Under the pieces are notes generated by a model. That model worked only from the letters and a program-made list of their open reading frames with translations. It had not been told where the DNA came from and did not search any database. 39,742 bases of DNA from Aquibacillus sediminis (lineage in GTDB: Bacteria > Bacillota > Bacilli > Bacillales > Amphibacillaceae), in the NCBI RefSeq assembly GCF_005870085.1, contig NZ_SZNM01000033.1, positions 1 through 39,742 on the forward strand, given 5' to 3'. Shown here one piece after another: positions 7,565 through 15,243 of this stretch; position 1 is the stretch's first letter, and each line of letters opens with the position of its first letter. The position numbers were made by a program, and so were the translations under genes.

Positions 7565-7792
7565 TTTTTTCTCCTTAAACGACACAAGTAATTAGATTAT
7601 GACAAATATTCCGAAAATTAATTATAATGATAAGTGAAAACAAGGAAAAGGTCAACTTATCACCCTTTTACCCTGTGCAAACAGAAGGTGAAAGCCTTTA
7701 TTTTATGCAATAAGTCAGGCAATTGTGGGTGATTCCTTTCAGTCACCACCCTTAAGCAGGACATACTTTCACCATCTCCCAGTCGAAGATGG

Positions 7793-9097
7793 CTATGTTT
7801 GGTCAGCTAATGGAAGGGTAATAGTGAATACAGTCCCTCTACCTTCTTCACTGTCGATCTGTATCGTACCATGATGACTTTTAATAATATTAAAACAAAC
7901 GAGTAAACCCAAACCATTTCCTTTTTCTTTTGTCGTAAAAAATGGTTCACCTATTTTCGGCAATAGTGTTTGTGGAATACCTGGCCCTTGATCGGCAATA
8001 GAAATAACCGCCTCACCTTGTTCAATACTTGCTTCAATAATAATTTCCCCTTGATCCATTACTTCAATTGCATTTTTCACCATGTTTATTAACACTTGTT
8101 TAATCTTCGTATCTTCGCATTCAATAAGAATTTCTTCATTATAAAATACTGTTTCAAGCGTAATTGCTTTCATAACAGCTTGAGAATCAAGCAATAATTT
8201 CACACTTTTGATAATCTCTATCAAATCATGTTTAGTGCGACTTTCTGAATGTGGTTTTGCCAATAATAGCAATTCACTCGTTATTTGTTCAATACGGGAT
8301 AATTCGTCTTCGATTACTTGAAAATACTTTTCATTACTTTTATGCTCCTTAATCAATTGAAAAAAGCCTTTAATCGTTGTTAAGGGGTTACGAATTTCAT
8401 GACAAATACCAGCAGCGAACTGCCCGGCAAATGATAATTGTTCCGACCGAATCAATGCATCCTCTTCCATTTTTTCATGGTTCATTTGTTCGATAATTGA
8501 GGGGGATGTAATGGTTGCATCTTTATGATATAAAGAGGAAGGGACAATAAATTCATCAGTCATGAAATAATTATGTTTCTTTAATAAATCAGCTAATGTT
8601 GCCGCAGATGTCGTATGTCCATCATAGGCACAAACGGAAACAGCTTGTGATTGATGATGGAACAATTGGTCACATCGTGCTTCATACTCCATAATAGTTG
8701 AAACCTCAGGAATATCGACCTTTCCCCAAATACGAAAGGCTTTATCCTCCTTAAAATAGGAATCAATCATGGTCTCAAAATGATCCATTAACTCCTCTTT
8801 TCCATAGTTCTTATGGAAATTATGAATAACATCTATATCCACAAAATGTATAGCAGCCAACTGATTAGTTGAAACTCCATCAAGTTGAAGCTGTCGTTTC
8901 ACCTTGCGAAGTTGCTCCCTGTATTCAAAGAATAGAACAGGTTGTTGATACATTAAACCTTCCGCAATAAAATTAGTCGCATTTTGTATATATTTTTCCG
9001 AATCATTATAGGTATATATAATGTGCCCTCCATTTGAAAGGCAATGATGCTTCATACTTTCTTGATTCATTGTTTCATTTGAAGACATAACCATCAT
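7793..9097 (-). CDS. MEDS-domain sensor histidine kinase
   Basis: 434 residues, no transmembrane helix, hence a cytoplasmic kinase. The N-terminal region (about 20-190, HIIYTYNDSEKYIQNATNFI) matches the MEDS/DcmR sensory domain known from DcmR-type regulators. A HisKA domain follows with the phospho-acceptor in CHEIRNPLTTIKG (His233). The HATPase domain has N-box NMVKNAIEVM, DQGPGIP, PFFTTKEKGNGLGL and a final GTVFTITLPL. The H-box resembles the Kin-type kinases that feed the Spo0F/Spo0A phosphorelay, and no response regulator gene is adjacent, so it could be an orphan phosphorelay kinase. That is inference; the ligand is unknown. Start ATG with AAAGGAT upstream; a second ATG follows directly. 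Confidence 0.9.
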   Translation of the reverse strand: MMVMSSNETMNQESMKHHCLSNGGHIIYTYNDSEKYIQNATNFIAEGLMYQQPVLFFEYREQLRKVKRQLQLDGVSTNQLAAIHFVDIDVIHNFHKNYGKEELMDHFETMIDSYFKEDKAFRIWGKVDIPEVSTIMEYEARCDQLFHHQSQAVSVCAYDGHTTSAATLADLLKKHNYFMTDEFIVPSSLYHKDATITSPSIIEQMNHEKMEEDALIRSEQLSFAGQFAAGICHEIRNPLTTIKGFFQLIKEHKSNEKYFQVIEDELSRIEQITSELLLLAKPHSESRTKHDLIEIIKSVKLLLDSQAVMKAITLETVFYNEEILIECEDTKIKQVLINMVKNAIEVMDQGEIIIEASIEQGEAVISIADQGPGIPQTLLPKIGEPFFTTKEKGNGLGLLVCFNIIKSHHGTIQIDSEEGRGTVFTITLPLADQT

Positions 9098-9303
9098 CTT
9101 TATCCTTTCTGAAGCAAAATTTTCAATACCTGAAAATACATGTTAATTATAGCAATATTCACCAGTTTTATAAACAATTTCTTCCAATTTCCTCATACAA
9201 TTAGCTAATTTTTCTCATATAGGAGGAAATTTCGACCCATTATACTCAGCATAATTCTCATTTGCTGGTGAACAATAAACTTGTAAGAAAGGTGGTAATA
9301 AAT

Positions 9304-9438
9304 ATGAACAAAAAAACGTTCCAACCTAAAGATACAGGAAAATTAACAAATGTCCATTACGGGACAAAAAAAGATGATCGACAAGAAACAGCAATGACTG
9401 AAGAAGGCACAAAAAACATGAAGCAATTTAAAAAATAA
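9304..9438 (+). CDS. 44-residue hydrophilic small protein
   Basis: ORF MNKKTFQPKDTGKL...GTKNMKQFKK, highly polar and lysine-rich with no hydrophobic segment. AAAGGTGG lies 7 bases upstream of the ATG, a good ribosome binding site. Its stop codon overlaps the left end of a family A repeat by a few bases. It is surrounded by minus-strand genes and so has its own transcript. I do not recognise it. Size and composition resemble the small hydrophilic proteins common in spore formers, but there is no diagnostic motif and no function is claimed. Confidence 0.6.
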   Translation: MNKKTFQPKDTGKLTNVHYGTKKDDRQETAMTEEGTKNMKQFKK

Positions 9439-9617
9439 AGTGAAACGGTGGTTTTTGCCCTACCCCTACTGAGTGTTAGTTGAACGAATCGGGGTGTTAG
9501 CATCCGTCCCCCCCACTTAAACATCTTCAGTTTTCCTTCATGTTTAGAAGTGGGAGTCTTACGGACGGTTGCACCGAGATAAAAGTATGGGTCTTACTGA
9601 CAGTTACATGCGGATAA
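9435..9617 (+). repeat. Family A dispersed repeat, copy 3 with extra tail
   Basis: Left end ATAAAGTGAAACGG, shortened first hairpin, then GAACGAATCGGGGTGTTAGC. The second hairpin is well formed: CCCACTTAAACAT against ATGTTTAGAAGTGGG. The right end ACGGACGGTTGCACCGAGAT reaches 9580-9584. A further stretch to 9617 (GACAGTTACATGCGGATAAA) repeats the unusual ending of copy 1. It lies between the 44-codon gene and the cold-shock gene terminator. Confidence 0.78.
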
Positions 9618-9624
9618 ACAAACG

Positions 9625-9657
9625 AAAAAAGGCGAGCTAATTAGCTCGCCTTTTTTT
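9625..9657 (-). terminator. Bidirectional terminator downstream of the cold-shock gene
   Basis: Perfect palindrome GGCGAGCTAATTAGCTCGCC (9631-9650), with six A on the left and seven T on the right. It can stop transcripts from both sides. On the minus strand it ends the cold-shock gene; on the plus strand it would catch readthrough from the 44-codon gene. Confidence 0.92.
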
Positions 9658-9702
9658 ATAGAAAGTTAATCAGACTCCTATGGAATCTGTTTGGTTTCGA
9701 TT

Positions 9703-9903
9703 TTAAACTTTAGCTACATTCGTTGCTTGTGGCCCTCGTTGACCTTCTTCAATATCAAAGGTTACATTTTGACCTTCCTCTAAAGTCTTAAAACCTTCCT
9801 CTTGAATCGCTGAAAAGTGAACGAATACATCGTCCCCATCTTCGCGTTCAATAAATCCAAATCCTTTCTCACTGTTAAACCATTTTACTTTTCCTTGTTC
9901 CAT
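9703..9903 (-). CDS. Cold-shock protein, CspA family
   Basis: 66 residues, the standard CSP size, forming one OB-fold. RNP1 is KGFGFIE (about 14-20) and RNP2 is VFVHF (about 27-31). The protein starts [17 protein letters not shown]. These proteins bind single-stranded RNA/DNA and act as RNA chaperones in cold and stationary growth. TAGGAGGC precedes the ATG. The AT-rich stretch of about 120 bases upstream (9904-10026) has no ORF and may be a long 5' leader, as is common for csp genes. Monocistronic with a strong terminator. Which B. subtilis paralogue (cspB, cspC, cspD) it matches is not decided. Confidence 0.96.
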   Translation of the reverse strand: MEQGKVKWFNSEKGFGFIEREDGDDVFVHFSAIQEEGFKTLEEGQNVTFDIEEGQRGPQATNVAKV

Positions 9904-10026
9904 CTTTGTTGCCTCCTAGCATGTTCCAATACATGTTTCTATTTGATCTTGCATTTTTATTATTACCGTTTTTAAAATTTTTACACGTAATTTTTAACAA
10001 AAATTTTTAAAATCATTAAAATAACT

Positions 10027-10581
10027 TCATTTGTTGTGTGTATCTCGTCGCTCCTCTTTTAATTTTCCATACACAACGTGATCGACAAAATGATCATATA
10101 ACCATTCTGCTTGTCGTATACATCCTTCTTTCTTAAAATCCAATCTTTCTGGAATACTTCTACTTTTGCTGTTTCCTGCTGCCGCTCTTATTTCAACTTT
10201 GTTCATACGGATTACCTCAAAAGCATATGTTGTTAGCGCCTGAGCTACCTTCGTCATAATACCCCTGCCTTGATATTCTTTTCCTAACCAATAACCAATT
10301 TGTACTGTTTTATTAGACCAGTTAATCTCATTAAAACCTGCAACACCAACAATTGTTTCTTCAACTAAGATAACTGTTGTTAAACTTGTCTGTGCAGCAT
10401 ACCCTTTTAAGCATCCCTCAATGTACGACCTTGTATCCGAAAGTTGTTTCGTATTGTCTACCCATGACAACCATTCTCGAAGGTAATCTCGAAATTGATT
10501 CGTTAGGGCAAAAATACTTTCTGCATCCGAGTGGTCGATCAGTTTTAAAGCAACTTCATCATCAATTTTATGTAAAAACAC
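10027..10581 (-). CDS. GNAT acetyltransferase, RimJ/RimL type
   Basis: 184 residues. The GNAT fold is seen from IGYWLGKEYQGRGIMTKV (acetyl-CoA binding motif, QGRGIM near residue 104), preceded by TIVGVAGFNEINW and followed by NKVEIRAAAGNSKSRSIPERLDF. The whole architecture fits RimL-like N-acetyltransferases such as B. subtilis YdaF; the substrate is not predictable. The start is GTG 10581, preceded by GGAGGGATTGC, a good ribosome site; no better ATG exists. Single gene between the csp gene and a family A repeat that lies just upstream of its promoter region. Confidence 0.9.
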   Translation of the reverse strand: MFLHKIDDEVALKLIDHSDAESIFALTNQFRDYLREWLSWVDNTKQLSDTRSYIEGCLKGYAAQTSLTTVILVEETIVGVAGFNEINWSNKTVQIGYWLGKEYQGRGIMTKVAQALTTYAFEVIRMNKVEIRAAAGNSKSRSIPERLDFKKEGCIRQAEWLYDHFVDHVVYGKLKEERRDTHNK

Positions 10582-10617
10582 CGCAATCCCTCCCTGTCAT
10601 ATTAAAACTAGTCTACC

Positions 10618-10774
10618 ATAAAGTAAAAACCCAATCAGTGGGGGTTTTTGTCCTTCCCCACTAATTGTTAGTTGAACGAATCGGGGTGTTAGCGTCCGTT
10701 CACACCCACTTACACATTCTCCGTTTTATTTCATGTTTTAAAGCGGGAGTCACACGACGGTTGCTCCGAGATAC
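10618..10774 (+). repeat. Family A dispersed repeat, copy 4
   Basis: Left end ATAAAGTAAAAACC. The first hairpin is CAATCAGTGGGG against CCCCACTAATTG, with the third stem pair changed on both sides relative to copy 6. GAACGAATCGGGGTGTTAGC is shared with copy 3. The second hairpin is CCCACTT...AAGCGGG, and the right end is ACGACGGTTGCTCCGAGATA. It sits in the gap between the acetyltransferase start and the spoVR terminator. Confidence 0.8.
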
Positions 10775-10790
10775 ATTCTTTCCTTTATGT

Positions 10791-10823
10791 AAAACAAAAA
10801 ACCAAACCGCATCAGCGATTTGG
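10791..10823 (-). terminator. Intrinsic terminator of spoVR
   Basis: Minus strand: stem CCAAATCGC / GCGGTTTGG with a TGAT loop (one T-G pair), followed by TTTTTTGTTTT. It begins 15 bases after the spoVR stop codon. Confidence 0.88.
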
Positions 10824-10838
10824 CCTTGGCAAACACTA

Positions 10839-12251
10839 CTATAAATACTTTTTCTTTACGTCATTTCCATCATAAGTGAACAACACATCTTTATCCTCTA
10901 CAACGGTTTCCATATGAACAGTTCTTCCCCAAAGTTGATGGATATATGGCAACGTTTTTTCCAAATAAGTGAGATCCAATTCCACATCTTCATAATGATG
11001 TTTTAAATACAATTCCCCGTTATGATAAAAGTCACCATTTTGAACCGTGATGTAAGGGAATCCACCATTGAGTCGCATCGTGATCAACTGGTCCCTTACA
11101 TTTTCCCAATTCTTATCACTAATTTTGTACTCATTTCCTTCTTTTTGAAACAAATACATATCTTCTCGATCAACAAAATCTTTCGTTAGATAGTTTCGAA
11201 TAAACGAAATGTCTGATTCAATCTCACGCACTTCAAAAATCTTTTCTCTGCCTGATCCTGGTTCAACCCCAAACTTACGCATCTCTTCGGTAGGATTATT
11301 ATAACGTTCTTCAATATCTTCAAACATTTTCACGCCAAGATAATAAGGGTTTATTTGTGTTTTGGACGGCTGAACTACTCCTGCGTTAAGGGTTGCAAAT
11401 TCGATCGCTTCATCACTTGTAAGATCCATTTCCCGTAAAATCCGTTGATGCCAATAAGAGGCCCAACCTTCGTTCATAATTTTAGTTTCTAATTGTGGCC
11501 AAAAGTATAACATTTCCTCACGCATCATCGTTAAAATATCACGCTGCCAATCTTCAAGATTCCGACTGTATTCTTCGATAAATAAGAGTAAATCTTTTTC
11601 TGGTTTTGGGGGGAATGATTTCTTTTTCTTCCTTGGACGTTTTAGGTTGGACTTATCTTGATCCAAGTTCCATAAATCATCATATGGGGTTGTCACAGTA
11701 GGAGGCTCTTCGTTCAATTCTTCTTCCATTTCCCAATCCAGCTTGGGCTTCAGCAATGCTGGATCGATATGTTCTTGAATTGCTAGTACCGCATCTAAAA
11801 AGGACTCCACTTCCTCAATTCCATATATTTTTTCATAGGCAGCAATTCTTTCTGCAGTTGCCGACATACTCTCCACCATATCGCGATTGGTATTTTGGAA
11901 TCGAACATTATTTTTAAAAAAGTCACAGTGTGCTAACACATGGGCAACAATTAACTTGTTTTGGATCAAACTATTAGAATTTAACAAAAACGCATAACAT
12001 GGATTCGAGTTAATGACTAGTTCATAAATCTTGCTCAACCCTAGATCGTATTGAAGCTTCATCTTATGAAACTGCTTCCCAAAACTCCAATGCGAGAACC
12101 TTGATGGCATCCCATAGGCACCAAACGTGTAAATGATTTCCGGTGGACAAATTTCATAACGCATTGGATAAAAATCTAAGCCAAACCCTTCTGCAATTTC
12201 CGTTATTTCCTCAATTGCCCTCTGAAGATTTTTTTGATCCGTTTGTTTCAA
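10839..12251 (-). CDS. spoVR: SpoVR family stage V sporulation protein
   Basis: Recognised by the SpoVR N-terminal pattern: [30 protein letters not shown] and [11 protein letters not shown], then [25 protein letters not shown] near the middle. In B. subtilis spoVR is SigE-controlled and affects spore cortex; the molecular activity is unknown. I choose TTG 12251, because AGGGGAG lies 8 bases upstream, giving 470 residues, close to the family length; the ATG-like start at 12281 has no ribosome site and adds ten residues. In many bacteria SpoVR is associated with the kinase PrkA and YhbH. Here yhbH is 21 kb away and no prkA is present in the window. Single gene with its own terminator. Confidence 0.93.
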   Translation of the reverse strand: MKQTDQKNLQRAIEEITEIAEGFGLDFYPMRYEICPPEIIYTFGAYGMPSRFSHWSFGKQFHKMKLQYDLGLSKIYELVINSNPCYAFLLNSNSLIQNKLIVAHVLAHCDFFKNNVRFQNTNRDMVESMSATAERIAAYEKIYGIEEVESFLDAVLAIQEHIDPALLKPKLDWEMEEELNEEPPTVTTPYDDLWNLDQDKSNLKRPRKKKKSFPPKPEKDLLLFIEEYSRNLEDWQRDILTMMREEMLYFWPQLETKIMNEGWASYWHQRILREMDLTSDEAIEFATLNAGVVQPSKTQINPYYLGVKMFEDIEERYNNPTEEMRKFGVEPGSGREKIFEVREIESDISFIRNYLTKDFVDREDMYLFQKEGNEYKISDKNWENVRDQLITMRLNGGFPYITVQNGDFYHNGELYLKHHYEDVELDLTYLEKTLPYIHQLWGRTVHMETVVEDKDVLFTYDGNDVKKKYL

Positions 12252-12344
12252 AAACGATCTCCCCTTTTGGTGTATTACCAATACTATATGAAATACTAGT
12301 CCGAATGATGAAGAAAGTTATCCTGTTTTTTAATTCTTTTTCCA

Positions 12345-12378
12345 AACAAAAAATCCACACTTGTACGGGTGTGGATTT
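12345..12378 (-). terminator. Intrinsic terminator of the rhodanese-like gene
   Basis: Minus strand: perfect 10-bp stem AAATCCACAC / GTGTGGATTT with an 8-base loop, followed by TTTGTTTGG. Located 6 bases after the stop codon. Confidence 0.82.
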
Positions 12379-12383
12379 TCAAA

Positions 12384-12758
12384 CTACTTATTACGACATC
12401 CGCATTCTGACAGGGTATAACCAACAACATTGTAGCCTTTCTGGTTCAAAAAGCGTGCACCAATGTTTTTTTCCACGCGGTCTGCTGCAATAATATGAAT
12501 AGCTTGTTGTTTTGGTAGTTCACGGTAGTGTCGTTTCAAATAGGCAACAGGCATTACCACCGATCCCTTTAGTTCACTTCGATCTGCTGTCACATAATCT
12601 CGAAGGTCCACCGTGACATTCGAGTCGTTTGATTGATTTGCTTGATCAATGCACGGTACTCCATAAACAGGAAAATACCTCGTATAGGAAAAGTAAAAAA
12701 CAAGTATAAAACCAAGTAAAATGATTGGAATGATGGTAATTACCCCCTTATTAAACAT
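12384..12758 (-). CDS. Membrane-anchored rhodanese-like protein lacking the catalytic cysteine
   Basis: 124 residues. One N-terminal membrane helix (about 5-27, IIPIILLGFILVFYFSY) is followed by a rhodanese-like domain: VTVDLRDYV near residue 49, GSVVMPVAYL near 66 (the usual 'H/N-IP' loop), IHIIAADR near 87 and RFLNQKGYNVVGY. In active rhodaneses the loop after the HIIA-type strand begins with a cysteine; here it reads AADRVEKN, so sulfur transfer at that position is unlikely. Two cysteines occur in the tail (ECGCRNK). The ATG at 12758 has no clear ribosome site; AAGGGGG lies just inside the reading frame, so a non-ATG start a few codons later is possible. Divergence from active enzymes suggests a binding role (inference). 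Confidence 0.72.
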   Translation of the reverse strand: MFNKGVITIIPIILLGFILVFYFSYTRYFPVYGVPCIDQANQSNDSNVTVDLRDYVTADRSELKGSVVMPVAYLKRHYRELPKQQAIHIIAADRVEKNIGARFLNQKGYNVVGYTLSECGCRNK

Positions 12759-12837
12759 AGTTCATATGATAAGCAAAATACATCATAGAACCTTAACAAC
12801 AATTTGTCAACTCCTTTGTTTAATAAGGGGGATTCAT

Positions 12838-12996
12838 TTATTCTATTTCTCTTCCGGTTGCACCTACATTTTTATCGGTATTGCCTCGTTGGTTCGTTTT
12901 AGGGTCGATATTCCTTCCTCTTTTGCCATTACCTAGATAAGTTGTTTTTTCCTTCTTTTGGTACTCTACAAAGCGGTCGAAGTCTTGATTGATCAT
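12838..12996 (-). CDS. 52-residue hydrophilic small protein
   Basis: ORF starting MINQDFDRFVEYQKKEKTTY and ending DKNVGATGREIE. A GAGGAGG ribosome site is followed by 6 bases and an ATG, stronger than that of the neighbouring rhodanese-like gene. Basic and polar, with asparagine/glycine-rich middle and no hydrophobic segment. It lies 79 bp upstream of the rhodanese-like gene on the same strand and could be co-transcribed. I do not recognise a family. Small polar proteins of this kind are common in Bacillaceae, several of them in spores, but nothing here proves that. Confidence 0.62.
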   Translation of the reverse strand: MINQDFDRFVEYQKKEKTTYLGNGKRGRNIDPKTNQRGNTDKNVGATGREIE

Positions 12997-13055
12997 AGCT
13001 ACGCCTCCTCGTTTATAGAGTACCCATTGGCTTGTATTTTAATTTATTCCAGGTG

Positions 13056-13080
13056 AATCTGCCGTGACAACTTTCCGATG
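13056..13080 (+). repeat. Partial family C hairpin sequence
   Basis: AATCTGCCGTGACAACTTTC followed by CGATG matches the left arm and loop start (AATCTGC, GTGAC) of the hairpins at 28734 and 35035. The right arm is missing and a terminator follows instead. Weak on its own; listed as a possible remnant. Confidence 0.35.
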
Positions 13081-13086
13081 CCATAA

Positions 13087-13124
13087 GAAAACACGTGAAT
13101 TCTATACGAATTCACGTGTTTTTC
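13087..13124 (-). terminator. Bidirectional terminator of the M20 peptidase gene
   Basis: Long perfect stem AAACACGTGAATTC / GAATTCACGTGTTT with a short loop, with T-rich ends in both directions (TTTTTCTTA and TTTTCTTA). It directly abuts the stop codon of the peptidase gene. Confidence 0.88.
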
Positions 13125-14495
13125 TTATTTGTTATTCGCTACTTCTTCCCAGTAGTGGACAATCGTTTCCATCCCTTTATCAAAGTTTTCTAATGGAAAA
13201 CTTTCATTTGGAGAATGCAAGCGGTCTTCTGGAGTACCAAATCCTAATAATACAACTGGAATGTTGTATATTGAATCAATCGACTCCACAACTGGAATCG
13301 AACCACCCATTCGTACATAAACGGCTTCTTTACCAAATGCCTTTTCTAAACTAGCAGCCGCTTTGGTGATTAACGGATTATTGGGATCCACTTTATATGC
13401 TTTGGCAGATAAAGCCTCACGTGTAATGTCGATTGTGACACCAGCTGGTAAGTTTTTTTCTAAATGATCGACCAATAAATCTTGAATATGATCTGGATCT
13501 TGTCCTGGTACAAGACGGCACGTTAATTTAGCGGTTGCCGATGACGGAATGATCGTTTTCGTTCCTTCGCCTTGATAACCACCGAAAAGACCATTAATCT
13601 CCATAGTCGGCCGTGCCATCGTATGTTCTTTGGCAGTAAAACCTTGTTCAGAAACCGTTTCCTTCACTCCTGTAGTCTTCGTATAATCTTCTCCTGGTGC
13701 ATCTTTCATTAATTGTCGCTCGCTGTCAGTTAATTCCTCCACATTGTCATAAAAACCTTCTACTTTCACCACTTCATTCACATCTTTTAACGATGCCAGT
13801 AAATGCGACATAGCCATTGCAGGGTTCCTTACCGCACCACCGTAAATTCCTGAGTGTAAATCACTGGAAGGTCCGTTAACAGTGAATTCAAGCCCAGTAA
13901 ATCCTTTTAAACCATACACAATGGAGGGTTGACCTGTATCGACCATACCTGAATCGGAAATAACTGCAAAATCAGCATTAAATTGCTCTTTTTGTTTTTC
14001 TAGAATCTCATATAAATTTTCACTACCTATTTCTTCTTCCCCTTCAATACAAACTTTCACATTAATCGGTAGCTTGCCATTTGTTTTCATATATGCTTCA
14101 AATACTGCCAAATGCATGAAGACTTGTCCTTTATCATCACTGGCACCACGCGCATACAGTCTTCCATCGCGGATTTCCGGTTGGAATGGCTCACTTTCCC
14201 ATAGTTCTAACGGATCTGCTGGTTGAACATCATAGTGACCATAAAATAATACCGTTGGTGCTTGTTCGCCTGCACCATTCCACTCACCATACACAAGTGG
14301 ATGCCCTTTTGTTTGTTGCACATCTACTTGATCAAAACCAATTTCTTTTAAATAGTTAGCTACAAAATGAGCAGCTTTCTCGACATCTTGTTTATGTACA
14401 CTGTCCGTACTGACACTTGGAATCGACAGAAATTCATTTAATTTGTTTAGTTGTTGTTCTCGATTTTCTTTTAAATAATTTAGAACTGCATCCAT
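13125..14495 (-). CDS. M20 family metallo-dipeptidase
   Basis: 456 residues, typical for the M20 dipeptidase (carnosinase/DapE-like) group. The metal-binding pattern is complete: FYGHYDVQPAD (His/Asp, about residues 85-95), ARGASDDKGQ with bridging Asp (about 115-124), EGEEEIGS with catalytic and metal Glu (about 150-157), and a C-terminal LHSPNES histidine near 427. A lid/dimerisation domain interrupts the catalytic domain at about 195-310 (SDLHSGIYGG). It hydrolyses dipeptides in the cytoplasm, recycling peptide nitrogen; exact substrate not predictable. Single gene; its stop abuts a strong bidirectional terminator, and the luxS terminator lies just upstream. Confidence 0.93.
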   Translation of the reverse strand: MDAVLNYLKENREQQLNKLNEFLSIPSVSTDSVHKQDVEKAAHFVANYLKEIGFDQVDVQQTKGHPLVYGEWNGAGEQAPTVLFYGHYDVQPADPLELWESEPFQPEIRDGRLYARGASDDKGQVFMHLAVFEAYMKTNGKLPINVKVCIEGEEEIGSENLYEILEKQKEQFNADFAVISDSGMVDTGQPSIVYGLKGFTGLEFTVNGPSSDLHSGIYGGAVRNPAMAMSHLLASLKDVNEVVKVEGFYDNVEELTDSERQLMKDAPGEDYTKTTGVKETVSEQGFTAKEHTMARPTMEINGLFGGYQGEGTKTIIPSSATAKLTCRLVPGQDPDHIQDLLVDHLEKNLPAGVTIDITREALSAKAYKVDPNNPLITKAAASLEKAFGKEAVYVRMGGSIPVVESIDSIYNIPVVLLGFGTPEDRLHSPNESFPLENFDKGMETIVHYWEEVANNK

Positions 14496-14530
14496 GTTAT
14501 TTACACTTCCTCATCTTTCAAAATATGTAA

Positions 14531-14566
14531 TAAAATCAAGCAGAAGATTTACACAATCTTCTGCTT
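14531..14566 (-). terminator. Intrinsic terminator of luxS
   Basis: Minus strand: 12-bp stem AAGCAGAAGATT / AATCTTCTGCTT with a 5-base loop, followed by GATTTTATTA. It starts 15 bases after the luxS stop. Confidence 0.85.
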
Positions 14567-14580
14567 AAGCAATGTATTCC

Positions 14581-15054
14581 TTATGCTTCATCCGCGAAAA
14601 CAATATGCCACTCGTCTTGTTTATCAAGCATACGTTTGGCGATGTCTTTTGCACCTTCTAGGCTATGATTCGCTGCCCAGCCACATTGTACTTCATTACA
14701 TGCTGGAACTTCATCTGCTTCCAATACATCTTGTAATGTTTTGGAAAGTGCCTCTACAATATCATCAAAGCTATCATTATTAAGTATTGCCAAATAAAAG
14801 CCTGTTTGACAACCCATTGGGCCGATATCCAACACATTATCAATATGATTGCGAATATTTTCAGCCATTAAATGCTCAATCGAATGCAAACCAGGCATAT
14901 CCATGTGGTCTTTATTCGGTTGGCAAAAACGGATATCATATTTATAAACTTTATCACCGCTTTGACCTGTTGTTACACCGACAAGACGAATGTATGGTGC
15001 TTTTACTTTTGTATGATCAAGATTAAAACTTTCTACGTTCATTTTTTCAGCCAT
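14581..15054 (-). CDS. luxS: S-ribosylhomocysteine lyase LuxS
   Basis: 157 residues. It splits S-ribosylhomocysteine into homocysteine and DPD, the precursor of AI-2, and belongs to the activated methyl cycle. The metal ligands are His57 and His61 in HSIEHLMAE and Cys124 in NEVQCGW; the catalytic Cys82 is in PMGCQTGFY and the catalytic Glu60 is in the HxxEH motif. All key residues are present. The ATG is preceded by TAGGGAGTGG. A single-gene unit with its own promoter and terminator; no mtn or metabolic partners lie nearby. Whether AI-2 is used for signalling here cannot be told. Confidence 0.97.
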   Translation of the reverse strand: MAEKMNVESFNLDHTKVKAPYIRLVGVTTGQSGDKVYKYDIRFCQPNKDHMDMPGLHSIEHLMAENIRNHIDNVLDIGPMGCQTGFYLAILNNDSFDDIVEALSKTLQDVLEADEVPACNEVQCGWAANHSLEGAKDIAKRMLDKQDEWHIVFADEA

Positions 15055-15084
15055 TGACTTCCACTCCCTAGCACATTTGCACTA

Positions 15085-15114
15085 ATCATAACATCAAAAT
15101 GTCTGTCACCTCAA
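15085..15114 (-). promoter_or_regulatory. Likely SigA promoter of luxS
   Basis: -35 TTGAGG (15114-15109), an 18-base spacer and -10 TATGAT (15090-15085) on the minus strand, about 30 bases upstream of the ATG. A reasonable but not perfect match. Confidence 0.45.
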
Positions 15115-15172
15115 GTTTAACAAGAGGAAGCTTTTGTACTGGTCTTACTGCGTTTCATGGGGAATATAACGA

Positions 15173-15200
15173 AAACGGTGCTGTATGTACAGCACCGTTT
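15173..15200 (-). terminator. Hairpin terminator of the YhcN-like gene
   Basis: Perfect 13-bp stem AAACGGTGCTGTA / TACAGCACCGTTT with a 2-base loop. On the minus strand it is followed only by TTCGTTAT, a poor T tract. It sits 44 bases after the stop codon and is probably the terminator of the lipoprotein gene. Confidence 0.65.
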
Positions 15201-15243
15201 CTCAATTAGCTCTAATGCAATGAACGTAATTGTTCCACTACAG

